A stretch of DNA of 64,000 bases, from the NCBI RefSeq assembly GCF_000022085.1, contig NC_011894.1, positions 5,726,001 through 5,790,000 on the forward strand. Direction: 5' to 3'. Source of the DNA: Methylobacterium nodulans ORS 2060 (lineage in GTDB: Bacteria > Pseudomonadota > Alphaproteobacteria > Rhizobiales > Beijerinckiaceae). The position numbers were made by a program, and so were the translations under genes. Numbering within the stretch: the stretch's first letter is position 1; each line of letters begins with the position of its first letter. Under the pieces are notes generated by a model. The model was not told the origin of the DNA. It was given only the letters and a program-made list of their open reading frames with translations, and did not search any database. Positions 1-8,656 of the stretch are shown piece by piece.

Positions 1-23
1 GCCCTCCGCGCCTCGATCGGCCC

Positions 24-365
24 TGAGGTGCGTGGAAGCGGCCACACACTTCAGGTTCGATTTTAGACCGCGTCAGCCCGCGCGAGGATGCCCGCTTCCT
101 CTTTCCCGGACGACTGCAGCGTCAGCGGAATGCGACCCGGGAGCCAGCACAAGACATCGCGCAGCGACCGCTTGTCGGCCACGCTGGAGACAACCGGAGC
201 CGCTTCGCGGCGAGTCGTTGTGCTGGGTCCCGGATCTGCTTCCGCTAACGCTGCAGTCGTGCAGGCCCGAACGAGCCCGGAAAGAGGGAGCGGGACAGAG
301 GCGGAGAATCCGGGATGGGGCGGAGACCCTCTGATCCGGTCTGCGGACGCTCCGTTCGGAGATCG
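24..365. repeat. Left copy of a ~300 bp palindromic element flanking the EPS locus
   Basis: The block opens with a hairpin (CTGAGGTGCGTGG facing CCACACACTTCAG, 24-55). From about 68 to 365 it matches the reverse complement of about 14375-14672 closely, by eye roughly four bases in five. The unit is itself palindromic: a stretch around 100-145 is repeated in inverse around 205-290. Short ORFs cross it, but none looks like a protein. The most likely reading is a dispersed intergenic element of the genome. Confidence 0.7.
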
Positions 366-367
366 TC

Positions 368-1579
368 TCAGACGGCGCGGCGCAGGTCGCCGCCCGGGAC
401 GGCGTAGAGGTCCTGGAGGCGGCGCGCCGACCGCGTCCAGTCGCCGATTTCGAGCGCCATCCGGTGCGCGGCCAGCGACAGCCGCGCCCAGCTCTCCGGC
501 GGCACGCGCGCGGCGGCGGCAAGGGCCTCGGCGACGCCCTGTCCCGAGAGCGTCCCGACCACGAAGCCGGCGCCGAAGCGCTCGACCGCCGCGCCGAGAC
601 CGGTCGCCCGCGACACGATCAGCGGCAGGCCGTTCAGCGCCGCCTCGAGGGCGCCGATCGGCTGGCCGTCGAAGCGCGAAGACTGGACGAAGAAATCCCA
701 GCTCTGCAGGGTCTGGATCTTGTCCTCTCCGAAGACAGGACCACCCACCGCGACCGTGTCGGCGACCCCCTGGCGCTCCGCCAGGGCGCGCAGCTCGTCG
801 TCCTCCGTGCCGTCCCGCCCCAGCCCGGCAAGCATGAGCCGCCCGGCTCCTCCCGCCGCGCGATGCCGGCCGAAGCCCTCGATGAGGAGGTCGAGCCCCT
901 TGTGCCGCAGGGCGTAGCGGCCGCAGAAGCCGAAGGTCGGATAGCCTGCGGAGGGGCGCTCGCGCACCGGCCAGGCCGGCTGCGCGTCGAAGGCGCTCGA
1001 ATAGCTCGCATTCTCGACGATCTCGACGCGCGCCCGCGGCGCGATCCGATGGATCGTGGCCGCCTCCTGCGGCGTCAGGGCGTGCACGAAGGCCGCGTTC
1101 TCCAGGAACCGCCGCTCGAAGACCGACAGGTACAGGGACACGGAGGGCCGGACCGGCCGCAGGTCCTCGTCGAAGACATGGGCGTAGCGCCCGTGGATGG
1201 TGACGACGTAGCGCACGCGGCGGCGCATGAGGTCGCGCCCGATCATCGGCAGGACCGGACGCCGGCCGCCATGGATATGCACGATCGTGTCCGGGCCCGC
1301 TTGGTCGAGCAGCCCGTCGATCACGCTCGGCGCGGCCTGGACCATGCGGCCGAACAGGCGGTGGCCGACGAGGCGCAGCGGCTGGACGGGGGCCGCCCAT
1401 TGGCGCAGATCGATGCCCTCCCCGGTCTCGTGCAGCAGGACGATCCGGACCGCGTGGCCCATCCGCAGTTGCTCCCGGGCGAGCCGGCAGGCGGCGTGAT
1501 GAATCCCGTTCGTCCGTGAATCCTCGGCCTCCTCGAAGACGAGGTGGCGGATGTCGAGCGGCGTCGCGTCTCGGGGCAT
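368..1579 (-). CDS. Glycosyltransferase family 4-like protein (EPS locus)
   Basis: A 403-residue GT-B glycosyltransferase, presumably adding one sugar to the lipid-linked EPS repeat at the cytoplasmic face. The N-terminal half has the acceptor-domain pattern (SRTNGIHHAACRLAREQL, then IVHIHGGRRPVLP). The C-terminal half has the GT1/GT4 donor-domain landmarks: FGFCGRYALRHKGLDLLIEGF near residues 215-235, and QPIGALEAALNGLPLIVSRATG, where the E of the GALEA segment is the usual nucleotide-sugar contact. A GTG start 12 bases upstream is possible; neither start has a clear Shine-Dalgarno sequence, so ATG was preferred. It lies 73 bases downstream of the GDP-mannose epimerase on the same strand, so the two are probably cotranscribed. 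The donor sugar and linkage cannot be read from the sequence. Confidence 0.85.
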   Translation of the reverse strand: MPRDATPLDIRHLVFEEAEDSRTNGIHHAACRLAREQLRMGHAVRIVLLHETGEGIDLRQWAAPVQPLRLVGHRLFGRMVQAAPSVIDGLLDQAGPDTIVHIHGGRRPVLPMIGRDLMRRRVRYVVTIHGRYAHVFDEDLRPVRPSVSLYLSVFERRFLENAAFVHALTPQEAATIHRIAPRARVEIVENASYSSAFDAQPAWPVRERPSAGYPTFGFCGRYALRHKGLDLLIEGFGRHRAAGGAGRLMLAGLGRDGTEDDELRALAERQGVADTVAVGGPVFGEDKIQTLQSWDFFVQSSRFDGQPIGALEAALNGLPLIVSRATGLGAAVERFGAGFVVGTLSGQGVAEALAAAARVPPESWARLSLAAHRMALEIGDWTRSARRLQDLYAVPGGDLRRAV

Positions 1580-1652
1580 GGGTGGCGTCACGGTCCGGCG
1601 GGCAGGAGGGGCGGGAGGGGCGGCACGCCGAGACGTGCCGCCGGGTCACGGC

Positions 1653-2651
1653 TCACTCGGCCGCGTGCAGCACCCCGCTCTCGCGCGCGCTCTCGCGCGG
1701 ACGCGCGAGCTCGGCCTCGATCCACCGGTAGGTCGGGACGAGGCCCTCGCGGATCGAAGTCCGGGGCTCCCAATGCAGCACCTGCCGGATCAGGGCGTTG
1801 TCGCTGTTGCGGCCGCGCACGCCCTGCGGCTTCGAGCGGTCGTACCGCTTGGCCACCTGCTTGCCGGCGATCTCGGCCGCGATCTCGACGAGATCGTTGA
1901 TGCTGATCATCTCGTCGGTGCCGAGGTTGAGGGGCGCGCCGTAGTCGGACTGCATCAGGCGGAACAGCCCTTCCACGCAATCGTCGATATACATGAAGGA
2001 GCGCGTCTGCAGCCCGTCGCCCCAGACCTCGATCTCACCGCCGTCGGGGCAGAGCGCGACCTTGCGGCAGATGGCGGCCGGCGCCTTCTCGCGACCGCCC
2101 TCATAGGTGCCGAGCGGCCCGTAGACGTTGTGGAACCGGACCACCCGCGTCGGGATATTCCAGTCCTCCGTCATGTATTGGCACAGTTTCTCCATGTAGA
2201 TCTTTTCCAGCCCATAGCCCTCTTCGGGCAGGGCCGGCCATGCCATGTCCTCGCGCAGCGGCGTGACGTCCGGAGAGGTCTGCAGGTTGGTCGGGTAGAT
2301 GCAGGCCGAGGACGAGAACAGGAAGCGTCCGACTTTGCTGTCGCGGGCCGCCTTGGCCATGTGCGCGCTGATCAGTGTGTTGTTGAGGGTGATCTCGGCG
2401 TGGGACCCGCTGATGAAGCCGATGCCGCCCATATCGGCGGCGAGATGGTACACCTCCTCCATCCCCTGGGTGACGCTCTGGCAGGCATCGTGAAGGCGAA
2501 GATCGCAGCGGATGAACTCGTGCGCCCGCGACTCCTGGAATTGCGGATACTTGAGATCGACCGCCCGGACCCAATAGCCGCGGCCGACCAGATAATTAAC
2601 AAGATGGTGGCCAATGAACCCGCCGGCCCCCGTAACGAGAACAGTCTTCAT
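1653..2651 (-). CDS. GDP-mannose 3,5-epimerase (GME-type extended SDR)
   Basis: A 332-residue NAD-dependent extended SDR expected to convert GDP-D-mannose to GDP-L-galactose and/or GDP-L-gulose. GAGGFIGHH (residues 8-16) is the Rossmann nucleotide motif. The residues used by plant GME are all present in register: Cys117 (in SSACIYP), Tyr146 and Lys150 (YGLEK) and Lys189 (GREKAPAAICRK). By my recollection of the Arabidopsis enzyme (C145, Y174, K178, K217) the offset is a constant 28. The C-terminal GVRGRNSDN segment is also GME-like. ATG at 2651 was chosen because an AGGAGAGG ribosome site lies about 10 bases upstream; a longer frame to 2717 has no homologous N-terminus. With ManC in the same locus it completes a route from mannose-1-phosphate to an L-hexose nucleotide for the EPS. 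Confidence 0.9.
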   Translation of the reverse strand: MKTVLVTGAGGFIGHHLVNYLVGRGYWVRAVDLKYPQFQESRAHEFIRCDLRLHDACQSVTQGMEEVYHLAADMGGIGFISGSHAEITLNNTLISAHMAKAARDSKVGRFLFSSSACIYPTNLQTSPDVTPLREDMAWPALPEEGYGLEKIYMEKLCQYMTEDWNIPTRVVRFHNVYGPLGTYEGGREKAPAAICRKVALCPDGGEIEVWGDGLQTRSFMYIDDCVEGLFRLMQSDYGAPLNLGTDEMISINDLVEIAAEIAGKQVAKRYDRSKPQGVRGRNSDNALIRQVLHWEPRTSIREGLVPTYRWIEAELARPRESARESGVLHAAE

Positions 2652-3197
2652 GACGGTCCGTCCTCTCCTGCATCGCACACAGGGAAGTCGTGACATGACC
2701 GTGAGGGACCGCGCCATTTCGCATGCGGGCTACGACCGAATCGCCGCCCGCCCTCTCCTCTTGCGGCAGTGCATGCAGGGACAATCGCGGCGCGCGGGAC
2801 CGGCCGGTCGCCGGCCCGCCTCCCGCGCGCGACTGCCCCATTTTGGGACTCAGGTCAATCGAATGTATTCGCCGCCACGCCACACTGTCGCCAAATTTCG
2901 GCATTTCAGCTTAACCTTAGTTAGATATCAAAAATCAAAATCAGACCTCGGAAGAATGTACGTCTGCGTACCAATTCAGTGAGATTGTACTTGTAAGTAC
3001 GATCATGGCCGCCTCCGCCCTCCCTTGGAGGTCCGCGCCTGCACAATCGAATCGTGTTCGACGCGACACCGCCTGAGCGGGCGATGTCGGTCGGAGTTCC
3101 GTGCGCGATGCACGGATCAGAGCCTGGTCGCCTCCCGCGGCCGGGATGGATGCCTGCGGCTCAAGGCCGGGGCCAGCGAAACATCACAGGAGAAACG
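2652..3197. promoter_or_regulatory. Divergent intergenic region with paired GTAC palindromes
   Basis: This 546-base gap separates the divergent epimerase and beta-helix genes. Its middle (about 2880-3005) is clearly richer in A and T than the flanks. Two palindromes sit 15 bases apart: GTACG-tctg-CGTAC (2958-2971) and GTACTT-gt-AAGTAC (2987-3000). They look like operators for a dimeric regulator serving one or both genes. The Crp-type and LuxR-type regulators of the locus are candidates, by inference only. No other gene was seen. Confidence 0.45.
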
Positions 3198-4697
3198 ATG
3201 CGGTTTTCGACTCGCGACAACACCGATGCCCTCGACGGATTCTGGCACCACCTGAATCGGCGCTGGCGCGCCCATGCAGGTTCCGATCCGGCCGCGTCGG
3301 ATTCGAGCCTTCCCGCCACGTCCGACACCACCGAGTCGACCGCGGCAGCATCGGATCCCGTTGTCACGCCCGCCGACACCACCGCACCGACGACTCCGTC
3401 GGTCACCGAAGAGCCCGCAACCACGACGCAGCCCGCCGCGACGGCACCGGCCATCACCGACCCCGTGACCACTTCCACGACGACGGTCACCACCGATCCC
3501 GTGGCTGCGACCGCTCCCACGACGACGGTCACCACCGATCCCGTGGCTGCGACCGCTCCCACGACAACAGCCACCACCGATCCCGTGGCTGCGACCGCTC
3601 CCACGACGACGGTCACCACCGATCCCGTGGTCGCGACCGCTCCCACGACGACGGCCACCACCGATCCCGTCGCCGCGACCGCTCCCACGACGACGGTCAC
3701 CACCGACCCCGTGATGGCAGCGCCCTCCACGACCTCCACGGGCGGGACGCCTGTCGCGCTCACGCGCCACGACGGCACGGTCGTCGCGCATAGCGGGGAT
3801 GTCATCAAGGACCTCGACATCTACGTCAACAGCGGGGACGGCATCCAGCTCGACAACGCCGACAACGTCACCATCAGCAACGTCCGCATCCACTACAACG
3901 GCGCGGGCGGCGCGGCCGAGGGCAGCGGCATCTCGGCCATGGGGGCCGACGGCCTGAAGATCGACCACGTGGAGGTCTTCAACGCCGGGGCGCCGGCATC
4001 CGGCGCCGAGGTGAATGCGGAGCATTACGGCCTCGCGCTGTACAGCAGCCCCGGGGCCCAGATCAGCGGCGTCACCACTCATGACGCCTCCACGGGCATC
4101 TACCTGCAGGACTCGCCGCAGGCCCTGCTGACCGGGATCGAGGGTTACAACGCCCGCGGCCCCGAGCCCCGCGGCCAGCTGGTGCAGTTCAACCGCTCGG
4201 GCAACAGCACCCTGGACACGTTCTACACCTACAACGACCTTGAGAAGTCCTTCACCGAGGACAACATCAACGTCGGCAGCAGCAACAACGTGACCATCAA
4301 GAACGGCCTGATCGACGGCAACAACTCGCCGAGCGGTCAGGGCATCATCTTCGAGGAATCGACCGGCGGGCACGTGCAGAACGTCGACGCGGTCCACATG
4401 GGCAACGGGGCGTTCGCCGACATGACCGGCGGCAACAGCTTCGACCACGTGCGGTCGTTCGACAACTTCAACACCAACGCGCCCAGCCGCGGCCAGCCGC
4501 TGTCGGGCGGCCTGATCTTCGCGCTGGCGAACGGCACCTCCGTCACCAGCGCGTCGTACCAGAACCCGGCCAACCCGAGCAACATCGCCTACGGCGCCGG
4601 GTACGAGAACGGGCAGTTCAGCGGCACGTTCGACGCCCACGAGGTCACCGGCCAGACGCCGATGGCCGCCTATCACAACACCTTCGGCTGGGCCTGA
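3198..4697 (+). CDS. Repeat-rich protein with right-handed beta-helix domain
   Basis: A 499-residue protein. The first ~30 residues are polar with no clear Sec signal. Residues ~35-190 are a Thr/Ala/Pro/Val-rich linker that includes a 14-residue tandem repeat (TTTVTTDPVAATAP; five full units and a partial one, encoded by 42-bp repeats at 3477-3716). Residues ~195-480 read as a parallel beta-helix: DIYVNSGDGIQLDNADNVTI, then GLKIDHVEVFNAG and NVTIKNGLIDGNN, typical of pectate-lyase-like or alginate-epimerase-like folds. ATG at 3198 has AGGAGA eight bases upstream; the frame stays open to 3054 without a better start. Its place in the EPS locus suggests it binds, cleaves or modifies the polymer, but no catalytic set could be assigned. 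The lack of a Sec signal would fit type I or another unconventional export. Confidence 0.85.
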   Translation: MRFSTRDNTDALDGFWHHLNRRWRAHAGSDPAASDSSLPATSDTTESTAAASDPVVTPADTTAPTTPSVTEEPATTTQPAATAPAITDPVTTSTTTVTTDPVAATAPTTTVTTDPVAATAPTTTATTDPVAATAPTTTVTTDPVVATAPTTTATTDPVAATAPTTTVTTDPVMAAPSTTSTGGTPVALTRHDGTVVAHSGDVIKDLDIYVNSGDGIQLDNADNVTISNVRIHYNGAGGAAEGSGISAMGADGLKIDHVEVFNAGAPASGAEVNAEHYGLALYSSPGAQISGVTTHDASTGIYLQDSPQALLTGIEGYNARGPEPRGQLVQFNRSGNSTLDTFYTYNDLEKSFTEDNINVGSSNNVTIKNGLIDGNNSPSGQGIIFEESTGGHVQNVDAVHMGNGAFADMTGGNSFDHVRSFDNFNTNAPSRGQPLSGGLIFALANGTSVTSASYQNPANPSNIAYGAGYENGQFSGTFDAHEVTGQTPMAAYHNTFGWA

Positions 4698-4715
4698 GGT
4701 CCGGAGGAAGGCGAC

Positions 4716-4742
4716 GCGGCCGCCGCCCTGCGCGGCGGCCGC
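4716..4742 (+). terminator. GC-rich hairpin after the beta-helix gene
   Basis: A perfect 11-bp stem (GCGGCCGCCGC pairing with GCGGCGGCCGC, loop cctgc) starts 19 bases after the stop codon. There is no T-tract, so it may need Rho or may act mainly to stabilise the mRNA 3' end. Confidence 0.6.
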
Positions 4743-4854
4743 TCCCGTCGATTTCCCGTCCGTCCGCAGCCTCAACGCGCCTGACCGACATGATGGTCTC
4801 GACCGACCTCATGGGTCCGGATGGTGGCCCGGATCCGCTTCTCCTGGACGAACT

Positions 4855-5580
4855 CTAGAAGGGGCCAATCAGCCGCCGGTACTCGCTCTCGGCGGTGCCG
4901 TAGCCTTCCCCCGCCACGATGACGAGCCGCGCGCGGTCGAGAATGGTGATCCGGCCGCGGCTCGTGGCGATCGCCTCGATCCGCTCCAGGTTGTGCAGTG
5001 CGGCCGTGATGCCGGGCCGGTGCGTGCCGAGGATCAGGGCGAGCGCCTCGTGGGTCAGGGCGATCTCGTTGCCGGTGAGCCGGTCCATCGCCTGGAGCAG
5101 CCACAGCGCGAGCCGCTCGTCGAGCTTGTTGCGGCGGCACACCAGGGCGGCCTGGTAGCCCCAGATCAGCACGACCTGCACGTAGCGCATCAGGATCTCG
5201 TGCAGGAGGCTGCTCTGCATGACGAGGCGGTGCAAGCCACCGGCCCCGATTCGCAGAGCGCTTCCGGCCACGCGCACCTGGACGTCGTGGGGCGCGCGTT
5301 CGACGCCGAGCACCGGCGCGGTGCTCACCATCCCCTCGCGCCCGACGACGAGCGTGTCGAGGACGCCGCGACCGCCCACATTGAAGATGACGGAGACGAT
5401 CCCGCTTTCGGGAAAGTAGACGTGGCTGATCGGCTCGTTGGCGGTCACGATCCGCTGGCCCGCCTCCAGGACGACCTCCTCGAACATCGGCCGGATCCGG
5501 TCGAAGCTCTCGGCGGGCAGCGCCCGCAGCAAACGGTTCTGCACCTCAGGCTCCCGCAGGGGCGTGGACCAGACGGACAT
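4855..5580 (-). CDS. Crp/Fnr-family transcriptional regulator
   Basis: A 241-residue cytoplasmic regulator. Residues ~15-135 form the cyclic-nucleotide-binding beta-barrel fold (ISHVYFPESGIVSVI, then GREGMVSTAPVLG). Residues ~165-225 are a Crp-type winged helix-turn-helix (NEIALTHEALALILGTHRPGITAAL). There are no N-terminal Cys residues for an FNR iron-sulphur cluster. The sensor pocket belongs to the divergent Crp-like proteins common in Rhizobiales, for which a ligand is usually unknown. ATG at 5580 was chosen because homologous sequence starts there, although the frame continues upstream into a low-complexity stretch. It is flanked by EPS genes on the same strand, so a role in EPS control is plausible but unproven. 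Confidence 0.9.
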   Translation of the reverse strand: MSVWSTPLREPEVQNRLLRALPAESFDRIRPMFEEVVLEAGQRIVTANEPISHVYFPESGIVSVIFNVGGRGVLDTLVVGREGMVSTAPVLGVERAPHDVQVRVAGSALRIGAGGLHRLVMQSSLLHEILMRYVQVVLIWGYQAALVCRRNKLDERLALWLLQAMDRLTGNEIALTHEALALILGTHRPGITAALHNLERIEAIATSRGRITILDRARLVIVAGEGYGTAESEYRRLIGPF

Positions 5581-5755
5581 CACTCCCGCTCCGGTCGCAT
5601 CGGAGGTCCGCCGCAGCGCTCCGAATCGGGCGCCGGATGCGATCCGGCCGGATGAAATCCGGGACGGGCCGGCCTCCCGGCCGGGAACTCTGCGCGCCCG
5701 CCCCGCGACCGGATGCGGCGCCCCGGCCGCCGCCCGGCGCGGCGGACGAGCCCGA

Positions 5756-7042
5756 TCAGCCGGGAATGCGCCACGGGTCCCTCCCCCCGGCGGCGACGCG
5801 GCTGGGTTCGGGCGGCAAGGGGCTGGCCCTGCGGGCCGTTCCCTGCGCCTCCCGGGCGGCGAGAACGCGCAGATAGGCGCGAAGCGCCTTCTCGGCGGCG
5901 GCCTCCCAGGTGAAGCCGCCGGCCACGCGCAGGCGGGCGCACTCGCCCATCCGGCGCAGACGGTCCCGGTCGGCATCGAGCTCCGCGAGGCTCGCGCGCA
6001 GCGCCTCGGCGTCGCCCGCCGGGACGAGCCGGCCGCAAGCAGCGTCGATCTGATGCGGGATGCCGCCGACCGCCGAGGCGAGCACCGGCCGCCCATGCGC
6101 CATGGCCTCGAACACCACCAGGGGCAGCGTGTCCGCGAGGGTCGGGAAGACGAACAGGTCGCAGCGCCGCAGCAGGGCACCGACCTCTGCGTCCGACAGG
6201 CGCCCCGTCACGATGATGCGCTGCTGAGGCCCCGCCGCCGCGAGCGCCCCGGCGTAATCGACCTCCGGGCGCGTCTCGCCGCCGACGACGAGCGTGAAGG
6301 GCTGCGTCAGGCCAAGCACGCTGCGCAGCAGCACGGGCAGTCCCTTGTTGGGGGTGTGATTCGCCAGGAACATGCAGGTGAGCGGCGCGTCGGGCTCAGG
6401 GAGCCCGAGCCCGAACCGCTCCCAGATGGCGCGGTCCTCCTCCGGATCGCCTAAGGGCGGCAGCCTCACCCCGTTGGGCACGAGGTCGATGGTCTCGCCC
6501 GCGAAACCCATGCGGCGGATGATGTCGAAATCGGCCGGCGACAGGGCCAGGATCGCGTCGGCCCCCCGCACCGTGTCGGCGACGGGCGACTGCACGAGGT
6601 GCCGCCAGGCCGCGCGCTGCAGGGCCCCGAAGCCGTAGATCGTGGCGCCGTTGGCGATCTCGTTGAAGCCATGCGTCGAGACGACGTAGGGGATGCCTGC
6701 GGCGCGGCAGGCGCGCGCGATTCGCCGCATCTCCAGGGCCGGCATCGGATTGTGGAGATGGACGAGGTCGTAGGCGCCCGGGCGAATCGCCTGCGGAATG
6801 TCCGAGCGGTAGAACGGCGTGCGGTGCCGGTTCGCGAGGCGGGACCAGGGGAGGCCCGGGGGGAGCCCCGTCCGCACCGGCAGGCGGCGGCAGCCCTGGG
6901 GCGCATCGGCGCCGCCCATCATGCTCGCCACCGTTACCGAACAGGCCCCGGCCAGGGCGGCGCTCAACGTCTCGCCCGCGCGGGCCCCGCCGCTGACCGA
7001 GAGATGGGGAGGCACCACGATGGCGGAGAGAACGCGGATCAT
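5756..7042 (-). CDS. Glycosyltransferase family 4 protein (EPS locus)
   Basis: A 428-residue GT-B enzyme. The N-terminal domain begins IRVLSAIVVPPHLSVSGGA with the glycine-rich acceptor loop. DLVHLHNPMPALEMRRIA and IPYVVSTHGFNEIANG are classic GT4 signatures. The donor domain contains FLANHTPNKGLPVLLRSV, VVGGETRP and EVGALLRRCDLFVFPTLADTLPLVVFEAMAHGRPVLA, with the E-x7-E nucleotide-sugar motif. ATG at 7042 has CTGAGGA about nine bases upstream; the longer frame to 7198 encodes Arg-rich non-homologous sequence. It lies downstream of manC on the same strand but behind a strong hairpin (7211-7239), so the two may be separately transcribed. Mannose transfer is a reasonable guess from the neighbours only. 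Confidence 0.88.
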   Translation of the reverse strand: MIRVLSAIVVPPHLSVSGGARAGETLSAALAGACSVTVASMMGGADAPQGCRRLPVRTGLPPGLPWSRLANRHRTPFYRSDIPQAIRPGAYDLVHLHNPMPALEMRRIARACRAAGIPYVVSTHGFNEIANGATIYGFGALQRAAWRHLVQSPVADTVRGADAILALSPADFDIIRRMGFAGETIDLVPNGVRLPPLGDPEEDRAIWERFGLGLPEPDAPLTCMFLANHTPNKGLPVLLRSVLGLTQPFTLVVGGETRPEVDYAGALAAAGPQQRIIVTGRLSDAEVGALLRRCDLFVFPTLADTLPLVVFEAMAHGRPVLASAVGGIPHQIDAACGRLVPAGDAEALRASLAELDADRDRLRRMGECARLRVAGGFTWEAAAEKALRAYLRVLAAREAQGTARRASPLPPEPSRVAAGGRDPWRIPG

Positions 7043-7210
7043 GGGCGGTTTCCTCAGGGGGAGCAGGCGCGGGGCGTCCCGGCCTCGGCAGGTTCTGGAA
7101 CGGTGCCCCGCAGTTCTCCGGCAGGAGCCTGCGCCACGCGACAATCCCAGCAGGCGGCGATGGCTGTCCGGCGGGTGACCCCGCGACCGACGCGACACGG
7201 TATCAGGTGA

Positions 7211-7239
7211 GCGGCGGAGCCCTCCGTGGGCTCCGCCGC
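7211..7239 (-). terminator. Hairpin downstream of manC
   Basis: A perfect 12-bp stem (GCGGCGGAGCCC with GGGCTCCGCCGC, loop tccgt) lies 8-36 bases past the manC stop. It has no clear T-run. It probably ends or attenuates manC transcription before the glycosyltransferase. Confidence 0.6.
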
Positions 7240-7246
7240 GGTTCGT

Positions 7247-8656
7247 TCAGGTGCGGGCGTAGATGTCCTCGATGCGGACGATGTCGTCCTCGCCGAGATA
7301 CTCGCCGTGCTGCACCTCGATGATCTCGACCGGCGTATTGCCGAAGTTCTCCAGGCGGTGGACGGCCCCGAGCGGGATGTGGGCGTGCTGGTTCGGTCCG
7401 AGTTCCTGAACCTCGTCCCCGATCGTGACCCGGGCACGCCCGGTGACCACCACCCAGTGCTCGGCCCGGTGGCGGTGCTTCTGGAGCGACAGGCGGCCGC
7501 TCGGGCGCACGACGATGCGCTTGACCTGGAACCGGCTGCCGGCATCGAGCACCTCGTACCAGCCCCAGGGGCGGTGCACGCGCGGATGCGTCTCGGCCTC
7601 CGGCCGCCCCCGGCTCTGCAGGCTCGCGACGATCTCCTTGACCTCGCCCGCCCGGCGCCGGTCGGCCACCAGGATCGAATCCGTGCTCGCCACCACCACG
7701 ATGTCCGACAGGCCGAGCACGGAGGTCAGCGGGCCGTCGCTCGACACGTAGCAGCCACGGGCGTCGTGCATCTCCACCTCGCCCCGCACGACGTTGTCGT
7801 CGGGATCGCCCTCGCCGAGGGCCCAGAGCGCCTCCCAGTTGCCGACATCCGACCAGCCGCAGGACATCGGGACGACCGCCGCCCGCTCCGTGTGCTCGAA
7901 GACCGCATAGTCGACCGACAGGCGCCGCGCCCGCGCGAAAGCCTCGGCGTCGAGGCAGACCGTGCCGACGTCCCGCCGCGCCTGCGCCACCGCAGCCTCC
8001 ACTGCCGCGGCCGTCTGCGGATCATGGCGCTCGTACTCGCCGATCAGCGCCCCGGCCCGGAACAGGAAGTTGCCGGAATTCCAGAGGAAGCCGTCGAGGA
8101 GATAGGAAGCGGCCCGTTCCGCGCCGGGCTTCTCGGCGAAGCGGGAGACCCGCCAGGCCCCCTCCCCCACCGCCTCGCCGGGCTGGATGTAGCCGTAGGC
8201 GGTGGCGGGATGCGTCGGCGTCACCCCGAAGGTCACCAGATGATCCGACAGGGCTGGGTCGATGCCGGCGACCACCGCCTCCCGGAAGGCGCCCTCATCC
8301 TGGACCATCTGGTCGGAGGCGAGCACCAGCACCAGCGTATCCGCGTCCTCGCGGGCGATCTCGCAGGCGCCCGCCAGGATCGCCGGACCCGAATCCCGGC
8401 GCTCGGGCTCGATCAGGATATCGGCCTGCACGCCGATCTCCGCGAGCTGCTCCTCGACGAGGTAGCGGTGCAGGGCGTTCGTGACGACGAGGGGGCGCTG
8501 GGTGGCCCCGAGCTGCACGGCGCGCATCATCGTCTGCTGGAAGGTCGACCTCTCACCAACGAGGATCGCGAACTGCTTCGGCAGCGAGGCGCGCGACACC
8601 GGCCACAACCGCGTCCCGTTGCCCCCGCACATGATGAGCGGCCTGATCCCGGTCAT
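7247..8656 (-). CDS. manC: Mannose-1-phosphate guanylyltransferase / mannose-6-phosphate isomerase
   Basis: A 469-residue type II bifunctional enzyme (ManC/CpsB/AlgA family) that makes GDP-mannose from mannose-1-phosphate and interconverts fructose-6-P and mannose-6-P. The N-terminal pyrophosphorylase signature MCGGNGTRLWPVSR is at residues 9-22, FGVTPTHPATAYGYI lies near 155, and RFAEKPG lies near 185. The C-terminal cupin isomerase domain has LQKHRHRAEHWVVVTGRA and GPNQHAHIPLGAVHRLEN, with the metal-binding His residues. Length is normal for the family. ATG at 8656 has GGGAG at good spacing. The product feeds the GDP-mannose 3,5-epimerase at 1653-2651 and probably mannosyltransferases in the locus. 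Confidence 0.96.
   Translation of the reverse strand: MTGIRPLIMCGGNGTRLWPVSRASLPKQFAILVGERSTFQQTMMRAVQLGATQRPLVVTNALHRYLVEEQLAEIGVQADILIEPERRDSGPAILAGACEIAREDADTLVLVLASDQMVQDEGAFREAVVAGIDPALSDHLVTFGVTPTHPATAYGYIQPGEAVGEGAWRVSRFAEKPGAERAASYLLDGFLWNSGNFLFRAGALIGEYERHDPQTAAAVEAAVAQARRDVGTVCLDAEAFARARRLSVDYAVFEHTERAAVVPMSCGWSDVGNWEALWALGEGDPDDNVVRGEVEMHDARGCYVSSDGPLTSVLGLSDIVVVASTDSILVADRRRAGEVKEIVASLQSRGRPEAETHPRVHRPWGWYEVLDAGSRFQVKRIVVRPSGRLSLQKHRHRAEHWVVVTGRARVTIGDEVQELGPNQHAHIPLGAVHRLENFGNTPVEIIEVQHGEYLGEDDIVRIEDIYART

Noticed and set aside
88..837. An ORF across the left palindromic element (and similar ones at 14094-14764)
   Set aside because: The reading depends on a repeat present in both orientations; the translations have no protein-like features.
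3477..3716. Regular 42-bp direct repeats that could suggest a CRISPR or satellite
   Set aside because: The units are contiguous without spacers and keep one reading frame through a protein linker.
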